DNA from: Variovorax sp. PMC12
GTDB taxonomy: Bacteria > Pseudomonadota > Gammaproteobacteria > Burkholderiales > Burkholderiaceae_C
DNA: 64,000 nucleotides
Assembly (NCBI RefSeq): GCF_003019815.1
Contig: NZ_CP027773.1
Location: forward strand, 3,793,001 to 3,857,000
Reading direction: 5' to 3'
Shown here piece by piece: positions 10,277-17,759 of the stretch (positions within the stretch are counted from its first letter, which is position 1; each line of letters begins with the position of its first letter). A program made the translations under genes and the position numbers. The notes under the pieces were generated by a model. It made no database searches, was not told the DNA's origin, and worked only from the letters and a program-made list of their open reading frames with translations.

Positions 10277-10295
10277 ATTGATTCATCAAATCAAT
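10277..10295. promoter_or_regulatory. Candidate MarR operator
   Basis: A perfect dyad with 7-bp arms ATTGATT and AATCAAT around a 5-nt spacer, ending 19 bp before the MarR start codon and inside the 107-bp gap shared with the divergent Bug gene. Size, symmetry and location are what a dimeric MarR regulator would bind to control both promoters. Confidence 0.6.
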
Positions 10296-10314
10296 CATCG
10301 CCGGGACAAACCCT

Positions 10315-10821
10315 ATGCACGCACCGCCGCGCACACTCGACGACCTGCTGCTCTACCGCACCAGCCGGCTGCTTTCGGTAGCGGGCAGCCTGGTCATCCG
10401 GCTGTGCGAAGGGCGCTTCGGCATCACGCGGCGCGAATGGCGGCTCATTGCCACGCTCGCGGGCCACGGTTCGCTGGGCTCGTCGCAACTGGCGGAGCAA
10501 GCGCAGCTCGACCGGGCACGCACATCGCGCGCGGTGACTTCGCTGGTCGGCAAGGGGCTCGTTTCGCGCGAGCAGCCCGCGGGCGACCGGCGGCACGTGC
10601 TTCTCAGCCTCACCGCGCCGGGCAGGAAGCTCCACGCGCAGCTCTATCCGCTGGTGTCGTCAATCAACGCAGAACTGCTGGGCGCGCTGAAGGCCGACGA
10701 GGTGGCGCTGCTCGACGACATGCTGCAGCGCCTGCACGCGCGCGGCGAGGCGATGGTCGCAGCCGCGGCCGACCTGCCCAGGGCCGACCGGCGCCGCCGC
10801 GAGGCATCCGCCCCGCGCTGA
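10315..10821 (+). CDS. MarR family transcriptional regulator
   Basis: Dimeric winged-helix regulator of 168 aa. The DNA-binding region spans about residues 45-105, with the helix-turn-helix in GSSQLAEQAQLDRARTSRAV and the wing tip in EQPAGDRRHVLLSLT, including the conserved Asp-Arg of the wing. Helices at both ends provide dimerisation. It is divergent from the Bug binding-protein gene across a 19-bp perfect dyad, which suggests autoregulation and control of the transporter gene by a small aromatic or carboxylate ligand. A basic C-terminal tail (RADRRRREASAPR) is unusual but short. Confidence 0.9.
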   Translation: MHAPPRTLDDLLLYRTSRLLSVAGSLVIRLCEGRFGITRREWRLIATLAGHGSLGSSQLAEQAQLDRARTSRAVTSLVGKGLVSREQPAGDRRHVLLSLTAPGRKLHAQLYPLVSSINAELLGALKADEVALLDDMLQRLHARGEAMVAAAADLPRADRRRREASAPR

Positions 10822-10935
10822 AATGCCGCGCGATGCACGGCGCCGGCGGGCGTGCAATCTGCACGCCTCATCCGTGCATACCCTAGGTTCTTCGAATCGA
10901 CGGAACCAGCCACTAGGAAAGCGCCGACCAATCAT

Positions 10936-10947
10936 TTAACATGTTAA
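10936..10947. promoter_or_regulatory. Candidate HpaR operator
   Basis: A perfect 12-bp palindrome, TTAACATGTTAA, starts 34 bp before the hpaR start codon, in an AT-rich island within GC-rich DNA. It is a plausible binding site for the HpaR repressor and would give autorepression and control of the whole catabolic run. Confidence 0.5.
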
Positions 10948-10969
10948 GTAATTTCGGAAGAGACAAGCC

Positions 10970-11407
10970 TTGAGCACGACTTTCACGCACCGCAATTTGC
11001 CGCGCCTGCTGCTGCAGGCCCGCGAAGCCGTGATGGCCCACACCCGGCCCAGCCTGCGCGAGCACGCCCTGTCCGACCAGCAATGGCGCGTGCTGCGCGT
11101 GCTGGGCGAGCACGGCGCGGTCGACACCGGCCGCGTGGCGCGCGAGGCCTTCATCCTCGGCCCCAGCCTCACCGGCGTGCTCGCGCGCATGGAGCGCGAC
11201 AACCTCATCACCCGCGCCCGCGACCCGGCCGACCAGCGCCGCACCGTGGTCGAGGCCACGCCGCACGGCATGAAGCTGGTGAAGCGGCTGTCCACCAGCA
11301 TCGAGGCGCACTACGAGTGGATGGAAACATCGCTCGGCAAGGCCAAGCTCACGCAGCTCTACGGGCTGCTCGACGAACTGATCGCACTGGAGCAACCCTC
11401 GCCATGA
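10970..11407 (+). CDS. hpaR: Homoprotocatechuate degradation operon regulator HpaR
   Basis: MarR-family repressor of 145 aa that heads the hpa catabolic run. The N-terminus FTHRNLPRLLLQAREAVMAH and the HTH region AFILGPSLTGVLARMERD are characteristic of HpaR, which releases DNA when bound by homoprotocatechuate or 4-hydroxyphenylacetate. The frame begins at TTG with GGAAGAGA upstream; no ATG is available near the expected start. The stop codon overlaps the hpaG1 start (ATGA), unlike in E. coli, where hpaR is separate from the structural genes, so regulator and enzymes are probably co-transcribed. Confidence 0.92.
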   Translation: MSTTFTHRNLPRLLLQAREAVMAHTRPSLREHALSDQQWRVLRVLGEHGAVDTGRVAREAFILGPSLTGVLARMERDNLITRARDPADQRRTVVEATPHGMKLVKRLSTSIEAHYEWMETSLGKAKLTQLYGLLDELIALEQPSP

Positions 11408-12036
11408 GCACCCCTCATTTCCTGCCCGCGGGCACGGTGTACGGCACGCTGCTGAACTTCCGCGCCGAAGCCGAGGCGCTCGCGCCGCAGATGACCCAGC
11501 CGCCCTACAAGGCACCGCCCAAGGCACCCGTGCTCTATGTGAAGACGGCCAACACCTGGAGCCCGCACGGCAGCGCCATCACGGTGCCCGCCGGCGTGCC
11601 CGAGGTGGAGATCGGCGCCAGCATCGGCATGGCGATCGGTGCCGAGGGCGACGTCGAAGGCTTCGTGCTGCTGAACGACCTGTCGATTCCGCATGCCAGC
11701 TTCTTCCGCCCGCCGGTGAAGTTCAAGTGCGTCGACGGCTTCCTCGGCATCGGGCCGGCACTGCGCGACGCGCAAGAGGTGGCGGACCCCGCCAACTTCC
11801 GCGTCGAGGTCCGCATCAACGGCGAGCTGAAGCAGTCGGTCGACTTCTCTCGACTCGTGCGCCCTGCCCGGCAGCTGCTGGCCGACGTCGGCAACTTCAT
11901 GACGCTCGCGCACGGCGACGTGCTGATGCTGGGCTGCGGCCCGGGCCGCCCGCTGGCGCGCCCCGGCGACCGCATCGACATTTCCGCGCCGGGCTTCGAG
12001 ACCCTGAGCAACACGCTGGTGAAGGAAGCCGCATGA
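11404..12036 (+). CDS. hpaG1: HpaG N-terminal-type isomerase/decarboxylase subunit (FAH family)
   Basis: Cytoplasmic FAH-fold enzyme of 210 aa for the homoprotocatechuate meta-pathway. HpaG decarboxylates the C8 tricarboxylate and isomerises the C7 product. The block YVKTANTWSPHGSAI matches the HpaG N-terminal half, and the ExE metal pair is in PEVEIGASIG (Glu67, Glu69). In E. coli the two halves form one fused polypeptide; here they are adjacent genes joined by an ATGA overlap. The ATG at 11404 is fixed by its overlap with the hpaR stop. Confidence 0.88.
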   Translation: MSTPHFLPAGTVYGTLLNFRAEAEALAPQMTQPPYKAPPKAPVLYVKTANTWSPHGSAITVPAGVPEVEIGASIGMAIGAEGDVEGFVLLNDLSIPHASFFRPPVKFKCVDGFLGIGPALRDAQEVADPANFRVEVRINGELKQSVDFSRLVRPARQLLADVGNFMTLAHGDVLMLGCGPGRPLARPGDRIDISAPGFETLSNTLVKEAA

Positions 12037-12815
12037 AGCACGCACGCGTCATCTTCGAGGGCCGAGAACACACCGGCACCGCCCACGAACTGAACGGCCA
12101 GCAGGACGCCGCCGTGCGCCTGGAAGACGGCCGCATCGTGCCGCAGGAGCAGCTCACCTGGCTGCCGCCGCTCGCGCCCACGGCGCGCCCGCGCACCATC
12201 CTCGCGCTGGGCCTGAACTACGCCGACCACGCCAGGGAACTCGAGTTCAAGGCGCCCGAGGAACCGCTGGTGTTCGTCAAGGGCCAGAGCGCGCTCATCG
12301 GCCACCGCCAGCACACGCATCGTCCGGCCGACGTGCAGTTCATGCACTACGAATGCGAGCTGGCCATCGTGGTCGGCAAGACCGCGAAGAACGTGAAGCG
12401 CGACGACGCCTACGACTTCATCGGCGGCTACACCGTGGCCAACGACTACGCCATTCGCGACTACCTCGAGAACTGGTACCGCCCCAACCTGCGCGTGAAG
12501 AACCGCGACACCTGCACGCCGCTGGGCCCGTGGTTCGTCGATGCGGCCGACGTGCCCGACCCCATGGCGCTCGCGCTGCGCACCACCGTCAACGGCACGG
12601 TCACGCAGCAGGGCAACACGCGCGACATGATCTTCGACGCGCCCTTCCTCATCGAGTACTTCAGCCGCTTCATGACGCTCTCGCCGGGCGACCTGATCCT
12701 CACGGGCACGCCCGACGGCGTGGTCGACTGCAAGCCGGGCGACGTCGTCGTCACCGAGATCGAGCGCATCGGCGCGCTCATGAACACCATCGAGACAATC
12801 CAAGGAAAAACATGA
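12033..12815 (+). CDS. hpaG2: HpaG C-terminal-type isomerase/decarboxylase (FAH family)
   Basis: Second HpaG half, 260 aa, an FAH-fold Mg2+ enzyme. The metal ligands are visible in HYECELAIVVG (Glu107, Glu109) and ANDYAIRD (Asp138). The motif LTGTPDGVVDCKPGD corresponds to the conserved C-terminal glycine-rich block of fumarylacetoacetate hydrolase relatives. The start overlaps the hpaG1 stop and the end overlaps the hpaE start, so the three are translationally coupled. Activity is expected to be decarboxylation of 5-oxo-pent-3-ene-1,2,5-tricarboxylate, with assignment by neighbourhood and family. Confidence 0.9.
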   Translation: MKHARVIFEGREHTGTAHELNGQQDAAVRLEDGRIVPQEQLTWLPPLAPTARPRTILALGLNYADHARELEFKAPEEPLVFVKGQSALIGHRQHTHRPADVQFMHYECELAIVVGKTAKNVKRDDAYDFIGGYTVANDYAIRDYLENWYRPNLRVKNRDTCTPLGPWFVDAADVPDPMALALRTTVNGTVTQQGNTRDMIFDAPFLIEYFSRFMTLSPGDLILTGTPDGVVDCKPGDVVVTEIERIGALMNTIETIQGKT

Positions 12816-14275
12816 GAGTCGATCACCTGATCAACGGCAAGAGCGTCGCCGGCACCGACTACTTCGAGACCGTCAACCCCGCCACGCAGGAAGTGCTGGC
12901 CGAGGTCGCCTCCGGCGGCGAAGCCGAGGTGAACGCGGCCGTGGCCGCCGCCAAGGAAGCATTCCCCAAGTGGGCCGGGATGCCCGCGCCCGAGCGCGCC
13001 AAGCTCATCCGCAAGCTCGGCGACCTGATCGCCAAGAACGTGCCCGAGATCGCGCAGACCGAGACCAACGACTGCGGCCAGGTCATCGCGCAAACGGGCA
13101 AGCAGCTCATTCCACGCGCGGCCGACAACTTCTACTACTTCGCCGAGATGTGCACGCGCGTCGACGGCCACACCTACCCCACGCCCACGCACCTGAACTA
13201 CACGCTGTTCCATCCGGTGGGCGTGTGCGCGCTCATCAGCCCGTGGAACGTGCCCTTCATGACGGCCACCTGGAAGGTTGCGCCCTGCCTGGCCTTCGGC
13301 AACACGGCCGTGCTGAAGATGAGCGAGCTGTCGCCGCTCACGGCCGCGCGGCTGGGCGAACTGGCGCTGGAGGCCGGCATTCCGCCCGGCGTGCTGAACC
13401 TGGTGCACGGCTACGGCAAGGAAGCCGGCGAGCCACTGGTGGCCCACCCCGACGTGCGCGCCATTTCCTTCACCGGCTCCACGGCCACCGGCAACCGCAT
13501 CGTGAAGAGCGCAGGCCTGAAGAAGTTCAGCATGGAACTCGGCGGCAAGAGCCCCTTCGTGATCTTCGACGACGCCGACCTCGACCGCGCGCTCGATGCC
13601 GCGGTCTTCATGATCTTCAGCAACAACGGCGAGCGCTGCACGGCCGGCTCGCGCATCCTGGTGCAGCAGTCGATCTACGCCGACTTCGCCGCCAGGTTCG
13701 CCGAGCGCGCCAGGCGCATCACCGTGGGCGACCCGCTGGACGAGAAGACGATCGTCGGCCCGATGATTTCGCAGGCCCACCTGGCCAAGGTGCGCAGCTA
13801 CATCGAGCTGGGCCCGAAGGAAGGCGCGACGCTGCTGTGCGGCGGCCTCGATGCGCCGTCGAACCTGCCCGAGCGCGTGAAGAAGGGCAACTACGTGGTG
13901 CCCACGGTGTTCGCCGACGTGGACAACCGCATGAAGATCGCGCAGGACGAGATCTTCGGCCCCGTGGCCTGCCTGATTCCGTTCAAGGACGAGGCCGATG
14001 CCATTCGCCTGGCCAACGACATCCAGTACGGCCTGAGCAGCTACGTGTGGACCGAGAACATCGGCAAGGCGCACCGCGTGGCCGCAGCCGTGGAAGCCGG
14101 CATGTGCTTCGTCAACAGCCAGAACGTGCGAGACCTGCGCCAGCCCTTCGGCGGCACCAAGGCCTCGGGCACGGGCCGCGAAGGCGGCACCTGGAGCTAC
14201 GAGGTGTTCTGCGAGCCGAAGAACGTTGCGGTGTCGATGGGCTCGCACCACATCCCGCACTGGGGCGTGGCGTGA
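12812..14275 (+). CDS. hpaE: 5-carboxymethyl-2-hydroxymuconate semialdehyde dehydrogenase
   Basis: NAD-dependent aldehyde dehydrogenase of 487 aa that oxidises the ring-cleavage semialdehyde of homoprotocatechuate. The catalytic cysteine is Cys276 in NNGERCTAGS, the general-base glutamate is Glu242 in MELGGKSP, and the cofactor loop is FTGSTATG at 220-227. It starts with MRVDHLINGKSVAG after AAGGAAAAAC, overlapping the hpaG2 stop. The end QPFGGTKASGTGREGG is the usual ALDH C-terminal block. Placement between hpaG2 and the ring-cleavage genes supports the pathway assignment. Confidence 0.93.
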   Translation: MRVDHLINGKSVAGTDYFETVNPATQEVLAEVASGGEAEVNAAVAAAKEAFPKWAGMPAPERAKLIRKLGDLIAKNVPEIAQTETNDCGQVIAQTGKQLIPRAADNFYYFAEMCTRVDGHTYPTPTHLNYTLFHPVGVCALISPWNVPFMTATWKVAPCLAFGNTAVLKMSELSPLTAARLGELALEAGIPPGVLNLVHGYGKEAGEPLVAHPDVRAISFTGSTATGNRIVKSAGLKKFSMELGGKSPFVIFDDADLDRALDAAVFMIFSNNGERCTAGSRILVQQSIYADFAARFAERARRITVGDPLDEKTIVGPMISQAHLAKVRSYIELGPKEGATLLCGGLDAPSNLPERVKKGNYVVPTVFADVDNRMKIAQDEIFGPVACLIPFKDEADAIRLANDIQYGLSSYVWTENIGKAHRVAAAVEAGMCFVNSQNVRDLRQPFGGTKASGTGREGGTWSYEVFCEPKNVAVSMGSHHIPHWGVA

Positions 14276-14277
14276 GC

Positions 14278-15246
14278 ATGCAACGTCGCACGCTGCTGCA
14301 AGGCGCGGCGGCACTCGCGGCCCTGCCCTCGCTGGCGCGCGCGCAGGCGTCTTGGCCCGCCAAGCCGATCCGCGTGATCGTGCCCTTCACGCCCGGCGGC
14401 ACCACCGACTTCGTGGCGCGCCTGGTGGGCACGGAACTGTCGAAGACCCTCGGCCAGCCGGTGATCGTCGACAACAAGCCCGGCGCGGGCACGGTGATCG
14501 GCGTCGATGCCGCGGCCAAGGCCGCGCCCGACGGCTACACCTTCGTCTGCGTGGCCAACAGCTTCACGGCCAACCAGACGCTGATCCGCAAGCTGCCGTA
14601 CGACACGCAGAAAGACCTGCGCCCGGTCGCGCTCATGGGCATGTCGGAGCACGTGCTCGCCACGCATCCGAACAGCGGCCTGAAGACCCTGGCCGATATG
14701 CGCAACGCCGCCAAGGCCAAGCCGGGTACGCTGAGCTTCGCCTCCTTCGGCAACGGCACCTCGGCGCACCTGTCGGGCGAAATGCTCAAGCAGCAGATGG
14801 GCCTGGACATCGTGCACGTGCCCTACAAGGGCCAGGGCCCGGCGCTCACCGACCTGCTCGGCGGCCAGGTGACGATGATGTTCGGCAACTGGCCCGAGTT
14901 CCGCAGCCACGTGCAGAACGGCAAGCTCATCGCGCTGGGCATGGCGACCGCGCAGCGCTCGCAGTACGCGCCCGCCATACCCACACTGGCGGAACAGGGC
15001 GTGGCCATCGAGTCCAATTCATGGAACGGCCTGCTGGCGCCCGCCGGCACGCCCGATGCCATCGTGCAGCGCATGAACGCCGAGGTGAACCGCGCGCTCG
15101 CGGGGCAGGTGGTGACGGAGGCCTTCCACAAGGGCGGCATCGCGTCGCTGTCGGGCACGCCGGAGCGCTTTGCGGCTTTCATCCAGAGCGAGATCGCGAA
15201 GTACGGCGACGTGATCCGCAAGGCCAACATCCAGATCGAGGGCTGA
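14278..15246 (+). CDS. Bug/TctC family periplasmic substrate-binding protein
   Basis: Exported binding protein of 322 aa embedded in the aromatic operon, 2 bp after hpaE. The signal peptide begins MQRRTLLQGAAALAALPSLA and ends with ARAQA. Family blocks are PIRVIVPFTPGGTTDFVARL, DNKPGAGTVIGVD and IVHVPYKGQGPALTDLLGG. It may deliver the aromatic substrate or a related acid, but no cognate permease is present. Being inserted between the dehydrogenase and dioxygenase genes, it is almost certainly expressed with them. Confidence 0.9.
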   Translation: MQRRTLLQGAAALAALPSLARAQASWPAKPIRVIVPFTPGGTTDFVARLVGTELSKTLGQPVIVDNKPGAGTVIGVDAAAKAAPDGYTFVCVANSFTANQTLIRKLPYDTQKDLRPVALMGMSEHVLATHPNSGLKTLADMRNAAKAKPGTLSFASFGNGTSAHLSGEMLKQQMGLDIVHVPYKGQGPALTDLLGGQVTMMFGNWPEFRSHVQNGKLIALGMATAQRSQYAPAIPTLAEQGVAIESNSWNGLLAPAGTPDAIVQRMNAEVNRALAGQVVTEAFHKGGIASLSGTPERFAAFIQSEIAKYGDVIRKANIQIEG

Positions 15247-15249
15247 ACC

Positions 15250-15585
15250 ATGAGCCTCTATGCGATGCAGAAATTCCTGTTCGCGCTCAACCGCGACCAG
15301 GACGTGCAGCGGCGCTATGCCGAAGGCGGCGACGCGCGCACCGCGCTGCTCGCCGGCTACGAGCTCGACGGCGAGGAGCGCGAAGCCATCGACACCGGCG
15401 ACATCGGCAAGCTCTACGTGCTCGGATGCAACGGCCAGCTGCTGATGCACTTCGCGCCGCTGCTGGGCATTGCATGGGCCGACTACCTCGAAGCCATGCG
15501 CGAAGGCGTGCGCAAGTACGGGCCGGTGCGCGCCGGCATCTACGCAATGACGACAGGAACCGACGAGAAGGTGGCAGGAATATGA
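15250..15585 (+). CDS. LigA-type alpha subunit of an extradiol dioxygenase
   Basis: Small helical protein of 111 aa of the protocatechuate 4,5-dioxygenase alpha (LigA) family. Visible family features are the N-terminal YAMQKFLFALNRDQDVQRRY and the later GDIGKLYVLGCNGQLLMHFA, which forms the lid over the active site of the catalytic subunit. It starts 3 bp after the Bug gene. The partner beta subunit follows after an 85-bp gap holding a repeat-like sequence. Alone it has no catalysis; with the LigB-like protein it would form the ring-cleaving enzyme of this cluster. E. coli hpa clusters lack such a subunit. Confidence 0.85.
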   Translation: MSLYAMQKFLFALNRDQDVQRRYAEGGDARTALLAGYELDGEEREAIDTGDIGKLYVLGCNGQLLMHFAPLLGIAWADYLEAMREGVRKYGPVRAGIYAMTTGTDEKVAGI

Positions 15586-15590
15586 AGACC

Positions 15591-15665
15591 CCCACGCTCC
15601 CCACCTTGTGTGGTTCGCTGCCCCCCGAGGGGGCGCTCGATGCCCTCCGGGCGGCCGGGCGGGCA
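15591..15665 (+). repeat. Divergent copy of a dispersed intergenic repeat
   Basis: The 85-bp gap between the LigA- and LigB-type genes holds a Cys/Gly-codon-unlike, GC-hairpin-rich stretch including TGTGGTTCGCTGCCCCCCGA. It resembles the left part of the repeats at 21901 and 30211 (a TTCGTGT-TTCG block followed by a C-run/G-run hairpin). The match is partial, so membership in that family is tentative. Confidence 0.4.
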
Positions 15666-15670
15666 TCGAG

Positions 15671-16498
15671 ATGAGCCTGGTTTTCGCAGGCGTGTGCAGC
15701 CACGCCCCCGGCATCACGGGCCGCGCCCATCTGGCCGACCCTGCCGTGAAGGACGAGTTCCACGCGCAGTTCCACCGCTTCGGCGAGGCGATGCGCGCCA
15801 CCAGGCCCGACGCGGTGATCGTCATCGCCGCCGAGCACTTCGCGAACTTCTTCATGAACAACATGCCGGCCTATGCCATCGGCATGGCCGACAGCTACGA
15901 AGGCCCGATCGAGGACCCGAAGTGGCTGGGCATCGAGAAGACGAAGGTGCCCGGTGACGCCGCCCTCTCGCAGCGCCTGATCCGCGAAGTGATGCAGACG
16001 GTGGACGTGGCCTACGCGGAAGAATGGAAGTTCGACCACGGCATCATGGTGCCGCTGAACTTCCTCACGCCGAAGTTCGACACCAAGGTCATCCCCGTGA
16101 ACATCAACTGCCAGGGCCCGCCGCTCACGCCGCTGCACCGCGCGTGGGCCTTCGGCGAGGCATTGCGCCGCGCCTGCGACAAGGCGCCGGAACGCATCGC
16201 GCTGGTGGGCACGGGCGGCATCTCGCACTGGCCGGCCACGCCCGATTCGGGCAAGGTGAATGCCGCGTGGGACGCCGAGTTCATGCGCCGCTGGTGCGCC
16301 AACGACCGCGAGGCGCTGCTTTCGCAGGCCGACTACAACGACGAGGCCACCTACCGCGAAGCGGGCCAGGGCGGCTTCGAGATCCGCACCTTCCTGAGCG
16401 TGGCCGCCGCCGCGCGCGGCAAGGGCGAGATCTTCCACATGAAGGCCATCCCGATCTTCGCGGTGACCTGCACGGCCGCCGTGATGTCGGTGGAATGA
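15671..16498 (+). CDS. LigB-type catalytic subunit of a class III extradiol ring-cleavage dioxygenase
   Basis: Fe(II)-dependent enzyme of 275 aa that opens a catechol ring next to one hydroxyl. Probable iron ligands are His11 (CSHAPGI), His56 (AAEHFANFF) and Glu237 (GGFEIRTF). His186 in GTGGISHW fits the catalytic base of LigB, and DHG at 122-124 is conserved. I start at the ATG at 15671; the open frame further upstream is repeat sequence. Flanking hpaE, hpaF and hpaH argue that the substrate is homoprotocatechuate (3,4-dihydroxyphenylacetate), but protocatechuate or gallate are possible by family. This is not the single-chain HpaD of E. coli. Confidence 0.87.
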   Translation: MSLVFAGVCSHAPGITGRAHLADPAVKDEFHAQFHRFGEAMRATRPDAVIVIAAEHFANFFMNNMPAYAIGMADSYEGPIEDPKWLGIEKTKVPGDAALSQRLIREVMQTVDVAYAEEWKFDHGIMVPLNFLTPKFDTKVIPVNINCQGPPLTPLHRAWAFGEALRRACDKAPERIALVGTGGISHWPATPDSGKVNAAWDAEFMRRWCANDREALLSQADYNDEATYREAGQGGFEIRTFLSVAAAARGKGEIFHMKAIPIFAVTCTAAVMSVE

Positions 16499-16523
16499 AC
16501 AACAAGAACAACGGAGCCACGAC

Positions 16524-16931
16524 ATGCCGCACCTGGTGATCCTGTACACCCCCAACATCGAGGCCGAGACCGACATGTCGGCGCTGTGCCGCACGCTGGC
16601 CGACACCATGCTCGAGCAGCGCGACGAGGCCGGCAAGCCGGTGTTTCCCGTCGGCGGCACGCGCGTGCTGGCCTACCCCGCCGCGCACTACGCCGTGGCC
16701 GACGGCAAGGCCGACTACGCCTTCGTGTACCTGAACATCCGCATGGCCGCGGGACGCTCCGAAGCGGTGAAGAAGAAAGCCGGCGACGCGCTCCTGGCCG
16801 ACGTGCGCGCGCATTTCGCGCCCATCTTCGACAAGCGGCACCTCGGCATCACGCTGCAGATCGACGAAAGCCCCGGGCAGGTGTACGACGGCAAGCACAG
16901 CAACCTGCATCCCCTGTTCAACAAGTCATAA
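16524..16931 (+). CDS. hpaF: 5-carboxymethyl-2-hydroxymuconate delta-isomerase
   Basis: Tautomerase-superfamily enzyme of 135 aa. The sequence begins MPHLVILYTPNI, so removal of Met exposes the catalytic Pro1. The blocks ADYAFVYLNIRMAAGRS and HFAPIFDKRHLGITLQI match E. coli HpaF (DYAFVHMTLKIGAGRS in that protein). It shifts the double bond of carboxymethyl-hydroxymuconate so that HpaG can decarboxylate it. GGAG lies 9 bp upstream. It follows the dioxygenase gene by 25 bp. Confidence 0.92.
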   Translation: MPHLVILYTPNIEAETDMSALCRTLADTMLEQRDEAGKPVFPVGGTRVLAYPAAHYAVADGKADYAFVYLNIRMAAGRSEAVKKKAGDALLADVRAHFAPIFDKRHLGITLQIDESPGQVYDGKHSNLHPLFNKS

Positions 16932-16944
16932 GTAGCGAGCCGAC

Positions 16945-17748
16945 ATGCTGTCCAAAGCCACCATCGCCCAACTGGCCGCCGAACTGCACGAGAGCGAGAA
17001 GTCGCGCGTGCAGGTCGAGCATTTCTCCAAGCGCTTTCCCGAGATGACGATCGAGGACGGCTACGCCATCTCGCGCGAATGGGTGAAGAACAAGATCGCC
17101 GAAGGCCGCGTCGTGCGCGGCCACAAGATCGGCCTCACGTCGCGCGCCATGCAGCAGGCCAGCCAGATCACCGAACCCGACTACGGCACGCTGCTGGACG
17201 ACATGTTCTTCGAGCAGGGCGGCGACATCCCGTTCAAGCGCTTCATCGCGCCGCGCATCGAGGTGGAGCTGGCCTTCATCCTCGGCAAGCGGCTGCAGGG
17301 GCCGAACGTGACCATCTTCGACGTGCTGGCCGCCACCGACTACGTGGTGCCCGCCATCGAGATCATCGACGCGCGCATCGAGCAGTTCGACCGCCACACC
17401 AAGGCCATGCGCAAGGTGTTCGACACCATCGCCGACAACGCGGCCAATGCGGGCATCGTGATGGGCGGACGGCCGGTGAAGCCCGATGCGGTCGACCTGC
17501 GCTGGGTGAGCGCGCTGCTCTACAAGAACGGCGTGATCGAGGAATCGGGCGTGGCCGCGGCCGTGCTGAACCACCCGGCCACCGGCGTGGCCTGGCTCGC
17601 CAACAAGCTCGCGCCCTGGGACGAGTGCCTGGAAGCCGGCGAGGTAGTGCTGGGCGGCTCGTTCACGCGTCCCACCAACGCGGTACCGGGCGACACCTTC
17701 CATGCCGACTACGGCCCGCTGGGCTCCATCGCCTTCCGCTTCGTCTGA
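16945..17748 (+). CDS. hpaH: 2-oxo-hept-4-ene-1,7-dioate hydratase
   Basis: Cytoplasmic Mg2+-dependent hydratase of 267 aa, homologous to MhpD and the FAH superfamily. It adds water to 2-oxohept-4-ene-1,7-dioate. Visible family blocks are GHKIGLTSRAMQQ near residue 55, PRIEVELAFILGKRL (ExE metal pair) near 107 and a C-terminal DTFHADYGPLGSIAFRF. Its place between hpaF and hpaI is the canonical order. The start at 16945 leaves 13 bp after hpaF. Confidence 0.94.
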   Translation: MLSKATIAQLAAELHESEKSRVQVEHFSKRFPEMTIEDGYAISREWVKNKIAEGRVVRGHKIGLTSRAMQQASQITEPDYGTLLDDMFFEQGGDIPFKRFIAPRIEVELAFILGKRLQGPNVTIFDVLAATDYVVPAIEIIDARIEQFDRHTKAMRKVFDTIADNAANAGIVMGGRPVKPDAVDLRWVSALLYKNGVIEESGVAAAVLNHPATGVAWLANKLAPWDECLEAGEVVLGGSFTRPTNAVPGDTFHADYGPLGSIAFRFV

Positions 17749-17759
17749 AAGCCATCTTC

